Source of the DNA: Rhabdochromatium marinum
GTDB taxonomy: Bacteria; Pseudomonadota; Gammaproteobacteria; Chromatiales; Chromatiaceae
Direction: 5' to 3'
DNA length: 39,988 nucleotides
Assembly (NCBI RefSeq): GCF_016583795.1
Contig: NZ_NRRS01000031.1
Span: forward strand, 1-39,988
Both the position numbers and the translations under genes were made by a program. The notes beneath the pieces were generated by a model, which saw nothing but the letters and a program-made list of their open reading frames with translations, had not been told where the DNA came from and did not search any database. Below, piece by piece: positions 27,224-35,797 of the stretch. The first letter of the stretch is position 1. Every line of letters begins with the position of its first letter.

Positions 27224-27771
27224 TAGTCATATCCGCAAAAAGAAGCCAGCGAACAGTTCGTGCACAGGCCAATACGTGGGGTTTTAGGCACGGCTTGCGT
27301 CTGGGCGAGGTGCTCAAGGCGCAGACTGTCGTTCCAAAGTCCATCCAGCAGGGCAGGGTCGAGAATCACTTCACGCCAGCGCCGATTGGTGAGTACCTGC
27401 ACGCGACCACGCCAAGTTCGGTCGGTCGCGATCGACAACATGGCGGCGTAGAAGCCGACTTGCCGATCAACCGCTGTGGAAGCGCCCGCCGTGCCTTTAT
27501 TTTCAAACACAATTGCCTGCTCCCAGTCGAGGCGATCCGGGGCAAGTCCGAATAGGCCGACTGTCGAGCGGTCGCGTTTGTAATGCGTGCTCTGGTGGGC
27601 AAGTCCTGTGGCGACCCGGCTGTTCCACTGGGCGAAATTAATCCGGTGCAGATACATCCAAGCGCGGCGCTCGCACAGATTGACGTGCTGAAAATGCAGG
27701 CCGTGCAAATTCAGCCGGTCAATGCGCTCAGAGAACGCTACTGACTGCGTCCAGTGAAATGTCGGGGTCAT
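27223..27771 (-). CDS. cas4: Cas4 RecB-like nuclease
   Basis: A 182-residue protein. The four iron-sulfur cysteines are one near the N-terminus (NLCERRAWMYLH) and three at the C-terminus (CTNCSLASFCGYD). The RecB nuclease core has WEQAIVFENKG (E-x-K) and RQVGFYA (Q-x-x-x-Y). Cas4 trims prespacers and selects those with a correct PAM. The start at 27771 is inside the end of cas3' (44-bp overlap) and lacks an obvious ribosome site, so translation is probably coupled to cas3'. The longer upstream frame is antisense-like and was excluded. Confidence 0.92.
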   Translation of the reverse strand: MTPTFHWTQSVAFSERIDRLNLHGLHFQHVNLCERRAWMYLHRINFAQWNSRVATGLAHQSTHYKRDRSTVGLFGLAPDRLDWEQAIVFENKGTAGASTAVDRQVGFYAAMLSIATDRTWRGRVQVLTNRRWREVILDPALLDGLWNDSLRLEHLAQTQAVPKTPRIGLCTNCSLASFCGYD

Positions 27772-29698
27772 GGCCAGGCACCAGGCCAGTGAGTCGCACC
27801 AGCTTCTTTGCGGCCTCAAGCGCCTCGGGGTAGTCGTCCCAGTCGACTGCGTAGTGGTCGACGTTCTCGATCTCGCGGCACCAGGCCTCGACGAGTCGAT
27901 CATCAAAGGGCAGCGAGCGGGTTTCCGAGGTGTGGGGAAAATGGCAAATCCAGCGGCGCTTGGCGTTGCGGTCGGGCTCGTCGCGCCAGTAGTCGTCGAC
28001 ACTGCCGGTAATGCGGATTTCGTCGTCAATCAGCGGAAAACGGTCGAGCACGCAAGTCTCGCGCTTAAGCCAGACCCCGGGATAGTCGAAGGCTTCACCG
28101 CGATCATTGACCACGCGGATCTTTCCTTCGATGGTGCGCAGGTCGAGCGCTTGGGCGCGAAATAACTTCAGCCAAGGCTCGACATAGGGCGCCAGTCGCG
28201 GCTCCTTGGCCAAGGTCTTCACCGTCTGCTCCAAGCGGTAAAGGCCTTTCGCGGTATCGGGACGGTGCTCAAATAAGTGTGATCGGCGGTGTCTGCGGTT
28301 GCTGGGGTGATCCATCAGCAGCATCCAGTAAAGCCCGGCACACCAGGCCGCGCGTCCGGACAATCGGCCAAAGCTGCCCGCCGCCATGGCGCGGTTGCTG
28401 CTCGAGACTGCGGCTTGGCTGAGTACGGTAGTCAAGTCCTCGATCCCCAAGCGTTGTCCATCGTGTGATGCAACCCATTCTCGCAGGCCACGCACCCAGG
28501 GATCGCGGCGGGTGCGCGCATCATCGAGTCGCACGATGACACGACCGTCGGCGCCTCGCCGGGCCGCGCGTCCATAACGCTGCAAGAAGTTCATCGGCTC
28601 GAAGCCGGGCTCCATGAGCATCAAGTTGGCATTGCGGAAGGTCACGCCCATTTCGACGCTGGCGGTTGCCAGGATCAGGTCATAGCGCAATGGATCGCAT
28701 TTGCGCCCAATGGCGAAGCCAGCCTCATGCAGGCTCTGCGCGATGCTGTCGCGTACGCTATTGACGACCAGTACCCGGGAAGGCTCAATCCCGCCATCAG
28801 GAAGCCAGCGGGCCAGGACGGGTAGGTCTTTTTCCAGCGCGGCGAGCGCGTCATAGATCACCACGACCTGCTGCTCGGCCGCGATTTCATCACGAATGTG
28901 ATCGATCTCAGCGTGGATCAGCTCGCGCAGGCTCGGTGTGTCGCGCACAGCAAGCACCACGTCACCGTGCAAGGGGCGGCCGTCATCGACCAAGGTCTCG
29001 CGCAAAACGGCAACCTGCTCTTGATCGACGCCGACCTGTTTCAGGGTGGGTAGCAAGTCCAAGGGCGTCGCGGACAAAAAACTCAGTTTGGCGCGACCAT
29101 AGCCGGTACTGCCATCGCGCTCGGCGGTGATCAGCCGGGCGAACAAGGCCGCCAAGCCGAAACCGCGTGCTTCGATGGTGTGGAATTCATCGAAGACGAT
29201 GTGATCGAAGTCAGCGAGCAAGTCAAAAACGCCTTCGCCGGCTTGCCCTGTCTCGACGCGTCGGCGCACCAAGAGCGCGCTGACGACTTCCGGCACCGCG
29301 ACGATCATTTCGCCATCGCTGCCGCCGAGTTGCAGCGCCTGCATCTGCCGCAAGCGCAAGCCGTTGATGTGCACGATTCCTTGGGCCTTCCAATCGGCCG
29401 TTTGGTCGGAGCTCCACAGTGCCACCACACCGCAAGCGCGCGTCTGCTCCCAGCCGGAATTCATCAAATCCTGCACCAGACCGCTGGCGAGATTTTGCGC
29501 CAGCCGTCGGGTGGGGACAATAAAGAGCACGCGCTCACCTCTGTCACGCAAGGCGCGTTGGAATGCGTAGCTCTTGCCAGCACCTGTGGGAGCTTCGGCG
29601 ATTCGGACCCGATGCTCGTCTTCAAGCAGCGCGCGCTGCAGCGGGGAGAGTCTATCCGTTCCTTGGGCGACGCAATGCCGGGTGATCGTTAGTTCCAT
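27728..29698 (-). CDS. cas3: Cas3' helicase of type I-D (no HD domain)
   Basis: A 656-residue superfamily-2 helicase. Walker A is APTGAGKS at 36-43, the Walker B/DExH box is D-E-F-H at 170-173, motif III is LSATP at about 208-212, and motif VI is FLQRYGRAARRG. It has no HD nuclease domain at either end, as expected for type I-D, where the HD sits in the large subunit. It would unwind target DNA once Cascade is bound. It begins 10 bp inside the end of csc1. In the usual cyanobacterial I-D operon this gene is first; here it stands between csc1 and cas4. Confidence 0.94.
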   Translation of the reverse strand: MELTITRHCVAQGTDRLSPLQRALLEDEHRVRIAEAPTGAGKSYAFQRALRDRGERVLFIVPTRRLAQNLASGLVQDLMNSGWEQTRACGVVALWSSDQTADWKAQGIVHINGLRLRQMQALQLGGSDGEMIVAVPEVVSALLVRRRVETGQAGEGVFDLLADFDHIVFDEFHTIEARGFGLAALFARLITAERDGSTGYGRAKLSFLSATPLDLLPTLKQVGVDQEQVAVLRETLVDDGRPLHGDVVLAVRDTPSLRELIHAEIDHIRDEIAAEQQVVVIYDALAALEKDLPVLARWLPDGGIEPSRVLVVNSVRDSIAQSLHEAGFAIGRKCDPLRYDLILATASVEMGVTFRNANLMLMEPGFEPMNFLQRYGRAARRGADGRVIVRLDDARTRRDPWVRGLREWVASHDGQRLGIEDLTTVLSQAAVSSSNRAMAAGSFGRLSGRAAWCAGLYWMLLMDHPSNRRHRRSHLFEHRPDTAKGLYRLEQTVKTLAKEPRLAPYVEPWLKLFRAQALDLRTIEGKIRVVNDRGEAFDYPGVWLKRETCVLDRFPLIDDEIRITGSVDDYWRDEPDRNAKRRWICHFPHTSETRSLPFDDRLVEAWCREIENVDHYAVDWDDYPEALEAAKKLVRLTGLVPGHDPDISLDAVSSVL

Positions 29699-30318
29699 TG
29701 CGCGACCTCCGCCGCTGCATCAGCGAGCGCCATCGGGGCCGTCAGTTGCAAAGGGTAGATGAGAAAGCGCTGCACCGGCAGTTGGCGCTCGAACTGCATG
29801 GCCGTCCAGGCGTTGAGTCGCACAGGGCCACTGAGATTGTCGCGCTCCAACTTGACCAGCCCGTTGCGGTGCAGCCCGATGCGGATCACCAGCGACTTCT
29901 GGCCGGTGGCGGCAAAGGGATCGAAGCCGAACAAAGCGCCGTGAAACACCGCGTCCGGCGGTACTTCCTGGGTGTGCCAATATTGCTTCAGGTTGCCCTT
30001 GCTGACGACATCGCGCAGCTTCTTGGGAAAGCCGCCTTCTTCCTCCAGGTTCAGGCGGCGTGCCAGCGGCGGGAGCAGCTTGGGTGCCTCCGCCATCAAG
30101 ACCGATGCTCGCCAGGGCAGGACGCTCAGATCGCGTCGGTAGTCCTTTTCCGGTAAGGCGCTCCAGACGCGGGCATAGCCGAGGGCATGGGCCAACGCGA
30201 AAGACAATGCGTTATCCCCAATCAGCTCGGGCAGTGTCGCCGTGCCGCCCTGCACCGCGAGCGAGTGGTAGGCGAACGGGGAGAGGGTTGTCGCGCGCAG
30301 CCCAGTGATGGTGCTCAT
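29689..30318 (-). CDS. csc1: Csc1 (Cas5d of type I-D)
   Basis: A 209-residue RAMP protein starting MSTITGLRATTLSPFAYHSL, with the glycine-bearing ALAHALGYARVW and the later YWHTQEVPPDAVFHGALFGF typical of Csc1. In I-D Cascade, Csc1 is the Cas5 subunit that caps the 5' handle of the crRNA. ATG at 30318 overlaps the csc2 stop (ATGA), so expression is coupled. Family assignment rests on these motifs together with the unmistakable csc2 neighbour. Confidence 0.9.
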   Translation of the reverse strand: MSTITGLRATTLSPFAYHSLAVQGGTATLPELIGDNALSFALAHALGYARVWSALPEKDYRRDLSVLPWRASVLMAEAPKLLPPLARRLNLEEEGGFPKKLRDVVSKGNLKQYWHTQEVPPDAVFHGALFGFDPFAATGQKSLVIRIGLHRNGLVKLERDNLSGPVRLNAWTAMQFERQLPVQRFLIYPLQLTAPMALADAAAEVAQWN

Positions 30319-31298
30319 TTTCCGAACCAGCCGTCGAACAACTGGACCATCGCTTGGGCGGCCTTCTGGTATTCCGCTTCCAGCGCGCCGCCGGGTTGGT
30401 TGAAGTCCTGGATCAGGGATTCGACCCAAGCCTGCACTTCGGTGCCGGGGATGCTGGTCTTGTGCAGCGGTTTGAGCAGGTTGTCGATGGACTGGGTCAG
30501 GCTTGCAACATCGGTGATCTCGGCGCCGTCGATGCGCTTGATCAGCTCGTATGGCGAGGTCTCGGCTTTCTCGAACAGGTCCGCATAGATTCCGACGAAG
30601 TGGCTGCGCACATTGATCCCGGTCACTGCCGTCTGACCACCGTAGCTGCCCGCCAGTCCAACCGACAGCAGCAAATGTTTCAGACCAATCAGTGGCAGCA
30701 GCTTGCCGCGCGTGGAGAGCACCTGAATCAACAGGGTGCCAGGGTTGATGAAGTGGCGGCTAAACAGGTTGTCGGTATTCTTTTTAGCATCGGCATCCCA
30801 GAGGGTGCCGTCCTCAAAGCCACGATTGTGGAAGCTCTCGCCGACGCACAAATACTTGGGTTTTAGGCTCAGCGCATCCGAGTAATTCACAGCGGCGCGC
30901 ACTGGTAGCACCTTGCTGTCGTGGTTGGCGGAGTCACCGAAGACCAAGGTATTCAGATCAAAGGAGTCCGAGGCTTTGCTGCCCTTGGGAATGGCGGTGC
31001 GATTCTGCGGATAGCGCCCGCCAGCGTTCATGGCGCGCAAAATCTGCAATGCGCGGCCACGCTCGGGGTATTTGAACTTATTGGGCACCGCGCGGACATA
31101 GGTTTCGTTGTTGAACTCGATGTCGGTGATTTCCTGTTCCGCGTTACGAATCACGAGCGGTGCAATAGCTTCGCGCACCACGACTAACGACACACTGCCG
31201 AGATTCTTGCGTTTCGGGTGCAGATAGGCATTCTTGTCGCCTTGGCTCTTTTCAAGCAGATCGTCCAGCTTGGGCAAATAATCGTTCAAGCGTTCCAT
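30315..31298 (-). CDS. csc2: Csc2 (Cas7d backbone subunit of type I-D)
   Basis: A 327-residue protein with strong Csc2 signatures: FDLNTLVFGDSANHDSKVLP, FHNRGFEDGTLWD, NLFSRHFINPGTLLIQVL and GLAGSYGGQTAVTGINVRSH. Csc2 polymerises along the crRNA spacer as the Cascade backbone. The start ATG at 31298 has GGAG at good spacing; the longer frame upstream overlaps cas10d and is not homologous. It lies 13 bp after the cas10d stop and overlaps csc1. This gene is the single best marker that the system is type I-D. Confidence 0.96.
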   Translation of the reverse strand: MERLNDYLPKLDDLLEKSQGDKNAYLHPKRKNLGSVSLVVVREAIAPLVIRNAEQEITDIEFNNETYVRAVPNKFKYPERGRALQILRAMNAGGRYPQNRTAIPKGSKASDSFDLNTLVFGDSANHDSKVLPVRAAVNYSDALSLKPKYLCVGESFHNRGFEDGTLWDADAKKNTDNLFSRHFINPGTLLIQVLSTRGKLLPLIGLKHLLLSVGLAGSYGGQTAVTGINVRSHFVGIYADLFEKAETSPYELIKRIDGAEITDVASLTQSIDNLLKPLHKTSIPGTEVQAWVESLIQDFNQPGGALEAEYQKAAQAMVQLFDGWFGK

Positions 31299-31311
31299 GT
31301 CGATTCTCCGT

Positions 31312-31755
31312 TTAATCAGTGGTTTCGGTGGAGGAAGTCTCTTGGTCGGCCTCGGCCTTTGGGCGCGGTGCGGTGAGGAAGGACATGCGATAAATGCTGG
31401 CAAGGGTTTTTCGATTCACTTGCGCGGGCGGGCGGCCGTTGAGGACGCCAAACCAGACGTCATCGACAAAACGCTCGGCGAAAGCGAGGCATTCGGTCGT
31501 GAAATTCACATCGTCACGGTGGTTTTTTGCTGCGGCTTTTTGCTTGCGCACTAGATTCGTATCGAGTTCTCCCGCGATCGCCATTGCCAGGGATTCAGCA
31601 TCTCGTTGGCCGAGCTTCCATACCGCGATGGCTGTCTCAAGGCTAATGTTGAAAGCCAAGAGCTCTTCGTTGGCGGAGGCATCCCAGCGCGGTCGTTGTT
31701 GAATGCGCGCGGCGGCTCGCCCCAAAGCGACAAGCGGGGCTTCGGTCTTGCTCAT
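31312..31755 (-). CDS. cas11d: Cas11d small subunit from an internal start in cas10d
   Basis: An in-frame ATG at 31755 is preceded by GGAG with a 6-base spacer (GGAGAACAACATG), a better ribosome site than most genes in this operon have. It opens a 147-residue product, MSKTEAPLVALGRAAARIQQ onward, mostly helical, ending with the Cas10d C-terminus. Separate translation of the large-subunit C-terminus as Cas11 has been demonstrated for cyanobacterial type I-D. The size and site here fit that scheme. Production in this organism is a prediction. Confidence 0.75.
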   Translation of the reverse strand: MSKTEAPLVALGRAAARIQQRPRWDASANEELLAFNISLETAIAVWKLGQRDAESLAMAIAGELDTNLVRKQKAAAKNHRDDVNFTTECLAFAERFVDDVWFGVLNGRPPAQVNRKTLASIYRMSFLTAPRPKAEADQETSSTETTD

Positions 31756-34152
31756 GTTGTTCTCCATTACCAGTTGCTCGAATTCACGCCGGAAACGGGC
31801 GCCCCGATCCGGTTTTCCGTCTTTGGCTTCGTTGTGAAGTTGCGCCCACGACAGACAGGTCGCACCCAGCCGAGTCTCCGCGCGCGCATAGCGATCGAAC
31901 ACCTCGAATCCCAAGCCGTTGGTGGTTAGAATCAGCTGGGCGGTTTCCAGGCGTTGCAGTGCACCTAGAATTTGCTCAATACGCAGTCGGCTACCACCGA
32001 TCAAATCGGCGAGCCGGCGTGGCATGGCGTCGAAGGCGAAGAAGGCCTTTTCTTGCGTGGGCAGTCCGCGGAATAGGTGAATGGGACGGCCAATGCGCAG
32101 TGCCGCGCGGAGCAGCAGGCGTAGCTGATCAACTTGCTCTTCTGTGCGCTCTGGGATGCGTTCGAAGCGCGCCACGCGATAGCGATGTTGGTAGACCTCA
32201 TAGCCTTCATAAACCAATCCTTTTGCGGGCTGCTCGCGCGCTAAGTCATAGACCGAAAGGGTCCCGATAACTTGGTCATTATTGAGCGCCAAGGCGGCGA
32301 ATAGGCCCGTCGTTGCTGGCGAGGACAACAAAGTTGGGATGCCGTCGGGCTTTGCGACCACTGATGCGTGAATGAAGCTGCGGAAACGATGTTCGGCGTA
32401 GGCAACCGGCGAGATGTGGGTTTCCCCGCGTGCCGACTCGATGGATTCCAGTCGCCCATCGCGGCCGGAAAAGGCGGACTTCTTGATTTCGTAGAGCTGA
32501 TCGGCAGATGCGAAGGTGGCGCTATCGGAAACGGGGACATCAGTGAAAATGCAGCGCTTGGTGTCGACTTCAGCCTGACAAGTAGCTGAGCCATTCAGCC
32601 GCTCAATGAAATGCGTTGACACGGCTTCAATGATGTTCTGTCCACCTCCTTGGATGGTGTCACGCAGCCCGCGCCTGCCATCAGCGCCCTCAAGCCAGCC
32701 CTGCAAAAGTCCGTCATCGCCCCAAATGCGCTCATCAATGAGCGCGTCATCAGCCGCTTGTCGGGTGGCCCACAGGGCGGTCATGGCGCGACGTGAGGCG
32801 GCATCCTCAATGGCTTTAATCCATTCGGGACGCTCTTGGTCGACGGCATCGATGACGAGCTGCTCGCGCTGGGCATAATCCGGGAGCTCCTTGACCTGCT
32901 TGTGGCTGAGCAGCAGTATCAAATGCCCCGCCTTGCGCAACAGGTGCTGCGCGTCCTCTGAAAGCCGCTCCGGAGCGGGATAGGGGCTCAGGGTTTGTCC
33001 GGCGGCTTTCGGCCACATCGGGCCAAGGCCGACATCGCCTAACAGCGCATCCATGTGGTGCGTGGTTTCCGCGTTCGCCAAACCTGCCTTGACGAGGAAC
33101 AGCCGGCCCAAATCGCGTGCGGGCAATTCATCGCTGCTCATGAAGGTCGCGAGCGTTTCATGGTCGGGCGCCGCATCCAAAATTTCCGGGGTGCCCCGAT
33201 TGGAGATATTGACGCGCATCCCAAACAATTTGCGCGATAGATAGGCGCAGGTCGCCTTGACGGCGCGCACCTTGATCTGCTCGGCGCGGTCGGCTGGAAT
33301 TAGCATCAGCAAGCGCCCGTCCTGATGCACCTCCAGCAGCGGCGGCACCGGCCAGGATTTGCTGGCAATCGCGCGTTGCAGTTCGTCGAGCAAAAAGGGA
33401 TGGTGCGGATCGAAAATGTCGATCACGGCCCAGTCGCGCAGCACATTCGTGGATAAGCTGCGATCAGTGCTCAACCGCTTGAGCACCGCGTCGACACCGT
33501 CCGAGAGCCACAAGCCATCAAGCTTGTCGGCCAGCGCGATGTAGCGCGTCAGTTGTTCGATCTGGCGTGGCGGATAAACGGCTGGGGGGCTGCGATGCGC
33601 TTGTGTCGTTTCTGCTTGCTCGATCAAATAGCGGACTTGATCTGGCGTGAGCACATGGTCTCCACCAACGAACTGATTCAAACCATATCGCGCCCACCGC
33701 TCGGCGACTTGGTCGAGCGGCAGCGGGGTGTCGCGAGGCAGTTGCAGATCCTTGTCGAGATCATGCACGAAGGCGATGGCGGCCAGGATTTGCAATTGGC
33801 TGAGCAATGCTGCGCGATCAGCGTTGGGATTAGCGCCCAACACTTCCAGGGTCGCAAAGGTCAGGGCGCCGCGTACCACCGAGAGCAGGTGATCCAGCAA
33901 GGTCACATTGGTGCTCGCGGCATAGCGCTCACGGAGCTTGGCGTCACCTGAATAGCCGCCTTTGCCGCTGATGGACATGAGGCGCACAACCCGCGTGTCG
34001 ATGATGCGGCCCGCATCGCGCGCCGCCGCTTTTTTGTTGTCGAGCTCGCCGCCAGTGCGATCAGCGAGTACATGTGATTCGACGACATCGCGCATGAAGG
34101 CGGTGTAGACATCTGCGGCCAGTTTCGTCGCTTCCTGGAGGGCATCACTCAT
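31312..34152 (-). CDS. cas10d: Cas10d (Csc3) large subunit with N-terminal HD nuclease
   Basis: A 946-residue protein, the expected size for Cas10d. The N-terminal HD nuclease has H88 in TLLDHLLSVV, H130-D131 in AFVHDLDKD, H186 in QAHRSPP and D209 in IALADKLDG. The middle carries degenerate palm and zinc-site remnants (C-x8-C in the CQAEVDTKRC segment). The C-terminal 147 residues form a helical small-subunit-like domain that can be made separately (see Cas11d). In I-D the HD of Cas10d replaces the nuclease normally carried by Cas3. Its ATG overlaps the cas6 stop (ATGA). Confidence 0.93.
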   Translation of the reverse strand: MSDALQEATKLAADVYTAFMRDVVESHVLADRTGGELDNKKAAARDAGRIIDTRVVRLMSISGKGGYSGDAKLRERYAASTNVTLLDHLLSVVRGALTFATLEVLGANPNADRAALLSQLQILAAIAFVHDLDKDLQLPRDTPLPLDQVAERWARYGLNQFVGGDHVLTPDQVRYLIEQAETTQAHRSPPAVYPPRQIEQLTRYIALADKLDGLWLSDGVDAVLKRLSTDRSLSTNVLRDWAVIDIFDPHHPFLLDELQRAIASKSWPVPPLLEVHQDGRLLMLIPADRAEQIKVRAVKATCAYLSRKLFGMRVNISNRGTPEILDAAPDHETLATFMSSDELPARDLGRLFLVKAGLANAETTHHMDALLGDVGLGPMWPKAAGQTLSPYPAPERLSEDAQHLLRKAGHLILLLSHKQVKELPDYAQREQLVIDAVDQERPEWIKAIEDAASRRAMTALWATRQAADDALIDERIWGDDGLLQGWLEGADGRRGLRDTIQGGGQNIIEAVSTHFIERLNGSATCQAEVDTKRCIFTDVPVSDSATFASADQLYEIKKSAFSGRDGRLESIESARGETHISPVAYAEHRFRSFIHASVVAKPDGIPTLLSSPATTGLFAALALNNDQVIGTLSVYDLAREQPAKGLVYEGYEVYQHRYRVARFERIPERTEEQVDQLRLLLRAALRIGRPIHLFRGLPTQEKAFFAFDAMPRRLADLIGGSRLRIEQILGALQRLETAQLILTTNGLGFEVFDRYARAETRLGATCLSWAQLHNEAKDGKPDRGARFRREFEQLVMENNMSKTEAPLVALGRAAARIQQRPRWDASANEELLAFNISLETAIAVWKLGQRDAESLAMAIAGELDTNLVRKQKAAAKNHRDDVNFTTECLAFAERFVDDVWFGVLNGRPPAQVNRKTLASIYRMSFLTAPRPKAEADQETSSTETTD

Positions 34153-34877
34153 CGTCCAACTCCGTTTTCGGCCAGGCCGATACAGCCGAAACCATTGCGC
34201 GTTTTCTCACCAATACCGGCATACCAGGCGAGCAACAGATCCTCTTGGCGGCCAGCGAGCACCAGCGGAGCTTGCATCCCAATAACGAAGGCTGAGCGGC
34301 CGTTTTTCATGCGTTTGGTGCTGACTAGCACAGAATGCTTAGGATTGGCGCGCAGGTAGAGGCTGTCCGGCTGGATAGTCAGCGCCACCTCTCGCCCGGC
34401 GAACCGGCTTAAGCGTGCGTTGACTGCGGCGGAGAGATCGACATCCGCCAGTGAGCTGTGCCAGCGTGTACCCTCGGCGGATCGGTCACGGATCACAATC
34501 GGCGCGAGCGCGAGAACACCCAAGACCCCAGGATCGGCACAGAGTGGCGGATCTTCCTGAATCACCGAGGCTGCGGAAAAGTCGAACAACTCTCCAGTCG
34601 CAGCCCGTGCATAGCGCAAGGTATCGGTTTTCAAAGTCTTTAGCGCGACGGCAAGCTCCGGGCTTGATGTCGAGATCACGAGGCTGTGAACTCGCCCTTC
34701 CCGTTCCCGGCGATGGCCCAGCGCGGCAAAAGTCCAAGGATGCGCTCGGGCGCCAATGACTTGCTCTGAAGTGGCGCCTGCGGAAGTCAGCGCATTGACG
34801 ATGGCATCGTGGATCAAGTCCAAATGGCGGTAGCTGGCCCAGCGGCCCCGCGCGAGCTTCAGTCGAATCCGACGCAT
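34149..34877 (-). CDS. cas6: Cas6 crRNA-processing endoribonuclease
   Basis: A 242-residue RAMP protein: MRRIRLKLARGRWASYRHLD start, and the C-terminal glycine-rich loop GIGEKTRNGFGCIGLAE that marks Cas6. Cas6 cuts the repeat RNA at the base of its CCCC/GGGG stem to give crRNAs. The start at 34877 has AAGGA upstream. It is the first gene of the operon here, whereas in typical I-D operons cas6 sits after csc1. A general-base histidine near the N-terminus (H19 or H24) is plausible but not certain. Confidence 0.92.
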   Translation of the reverse strand: MRRIRLKLARGRWASYRHLDLIHDAIVNALTSAGATSEQVIGARAHPWTFAALGHRREREGRVHSLVISTSSPELAVALKTLKTDTLRYARAATGELFDFSAASVIQEDPPLCADPGVLGVLALAPIVIRDRSAEGTRWHSSLADVDLSAAVNARLSRFAGREVALTIQPDSLYLRANPKHSVLVSTKRMKNGRSAFVIGMQAPLVLAGRQEDLLLAWYAGIGEKTRNGFGCIGLAENGVGR

Positions 34878-34949
34878 GTCGATGTCCTTTTTCGTTTTGA
34901 TGATGATAGTCTAGACGACAAGTTCAACCTATGCGACCCAGGGCAAGAT
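34878..34949. promoter_or_regulatory. divergent regulatory region between cas6 and the WYL regulator
   Basis: These 72 bp hold the only non-coding space upstream of the eight-gene cas operon, so its main promoter must be here. A perfect 8-bp palindrome GTCTAGAC is at 34909-34916, and TCGT/ACGA arms occur around it. A WYL-domain dimer is a natural candidate to bind it. No convincing -35/-10 pair could be fixed on either strand. Confidence 0.45.
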
Positions 34950-35750
34950 ATGAATCATGACATGCTCAGGCGGTTTTCCTTTATCGAAGCACGTCTGCTC
35001 TGGGGCGGTGGCCTAACAGCCACGGAACTCGGCAAGGCGTTCGGCATCGCGCGCCAGAACGCGCAGCACACAATCGATCAGTATCGCCGTCAGCATCCGG
35101 GTCAGATGCGTTACGACAGACGGCGTCGTCGTCACCGACTGACCGAAGCCTTCGAGACGCATTACATTCGCCGGGATGTCGCGCGTTTTCTCGACTACCA
35201 GCGTGCGGTCACCCATACCGCGCTTTTTTTTGATGATCCTGACTGGGCCGAGTTGCCCTTCACGGACGCCGAGACGCTGGTTCGACCGATCTATGATGAG
35301 CAATCGGTCCGTGTTGTGCTGGAGGCGCTGCGACTTGAATCAGCCGTGGAAATCGAGTATTGGGCAAAACATGCTAACAGTGTGCGCTGTATCTCGCCCC
35401 ATCAACTGGTCTACGCCAATGAGCGATATCACATCCGCGCCTACTGCCACGAGAGAAACCGCTATCGTGACTTTGTCCTAGCGCGAATCGTCGCTGCGGA
35501 AATGAGCAGTCAGGTGTGGGTGGCTGCGACTGGAGATGCGGAGTGGGTGGAACGGATGAACCTTGAATTTGAAATTAACCCGGATTTGCCTGATAGTACC
35601 AAGGCGGCCTTGAGACTCGAATTTCTCAATGAGGAGCAAGACGCCTTGAGACTTACCCATGTGCGGAAAGCTCTCGTCTTCTATGTCAATGCGAGGTTTG
35701 GCCGCGTCGATCAACGGTTTGGTATTCCATTGTGGATACCAGTTAAATGA
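34950..35750 (+). CDS. WYL-domain transcriptional regulator of the CRISPR-Cas locus
   Basis: A 266-residue protein: N-terminal helix-turn-helix (LLWGGGLTATELGKAFGIAR, then NAQHTIDQY) and a C-terminal WYL domain (ESAVEIEYWAKHANSVRCIS, then PHQLVYANERYHIRAYCHE). The ATG at 34950 follows an AGGG-type site; the longer frame starting at 34809 would run into cas6 and is not homologous. WYL proteins bind nucleic-acid-like ligands and often control defence loci. One beside the I-D locus of Synechocystis (Sll7009) affects crRNA levels. Divergence from cas6 indicates it controls the cas operon, probably as a repressor. Confidence 0.88.
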   Translation: MNHDMLRRFSFIEARLLWGGGLTATELGKAFGIARQNAQHTIDQYRRQHPGQMRYDRRRRRHRLTEAFETHYIRRDVARFLDYQRAVTHTALFFDDPDWAELPFTDAETLVRPIYDEQSVRVVLEALRLESAVEIEYWAKHANSVRCISPHQLVYANERYHIRAYCHERNRYRDFVLARIVAAEMSSQVWVAATGDAEWVERMNLEFEINPDLPDSTKAALRLEFLNEEQDALRLTHVRKALVFYVNARFGRVDQRFGIPLWIPVK

Positions 35751-35797
35751 TTAACAATACGAGTTCGATTCCGCTTTTTAGGCTCGGCCAAGAACCC

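Noticed and set aside
25950-34877. Type I-B, I-C or I-U/I-G assignment of the cas operon
   Set aside because: The gene order superficially resembles I-B. The HD domain in the large subunit, the HD-less Cas3' and the Csc1/Csc2 signatures identify type I-D.
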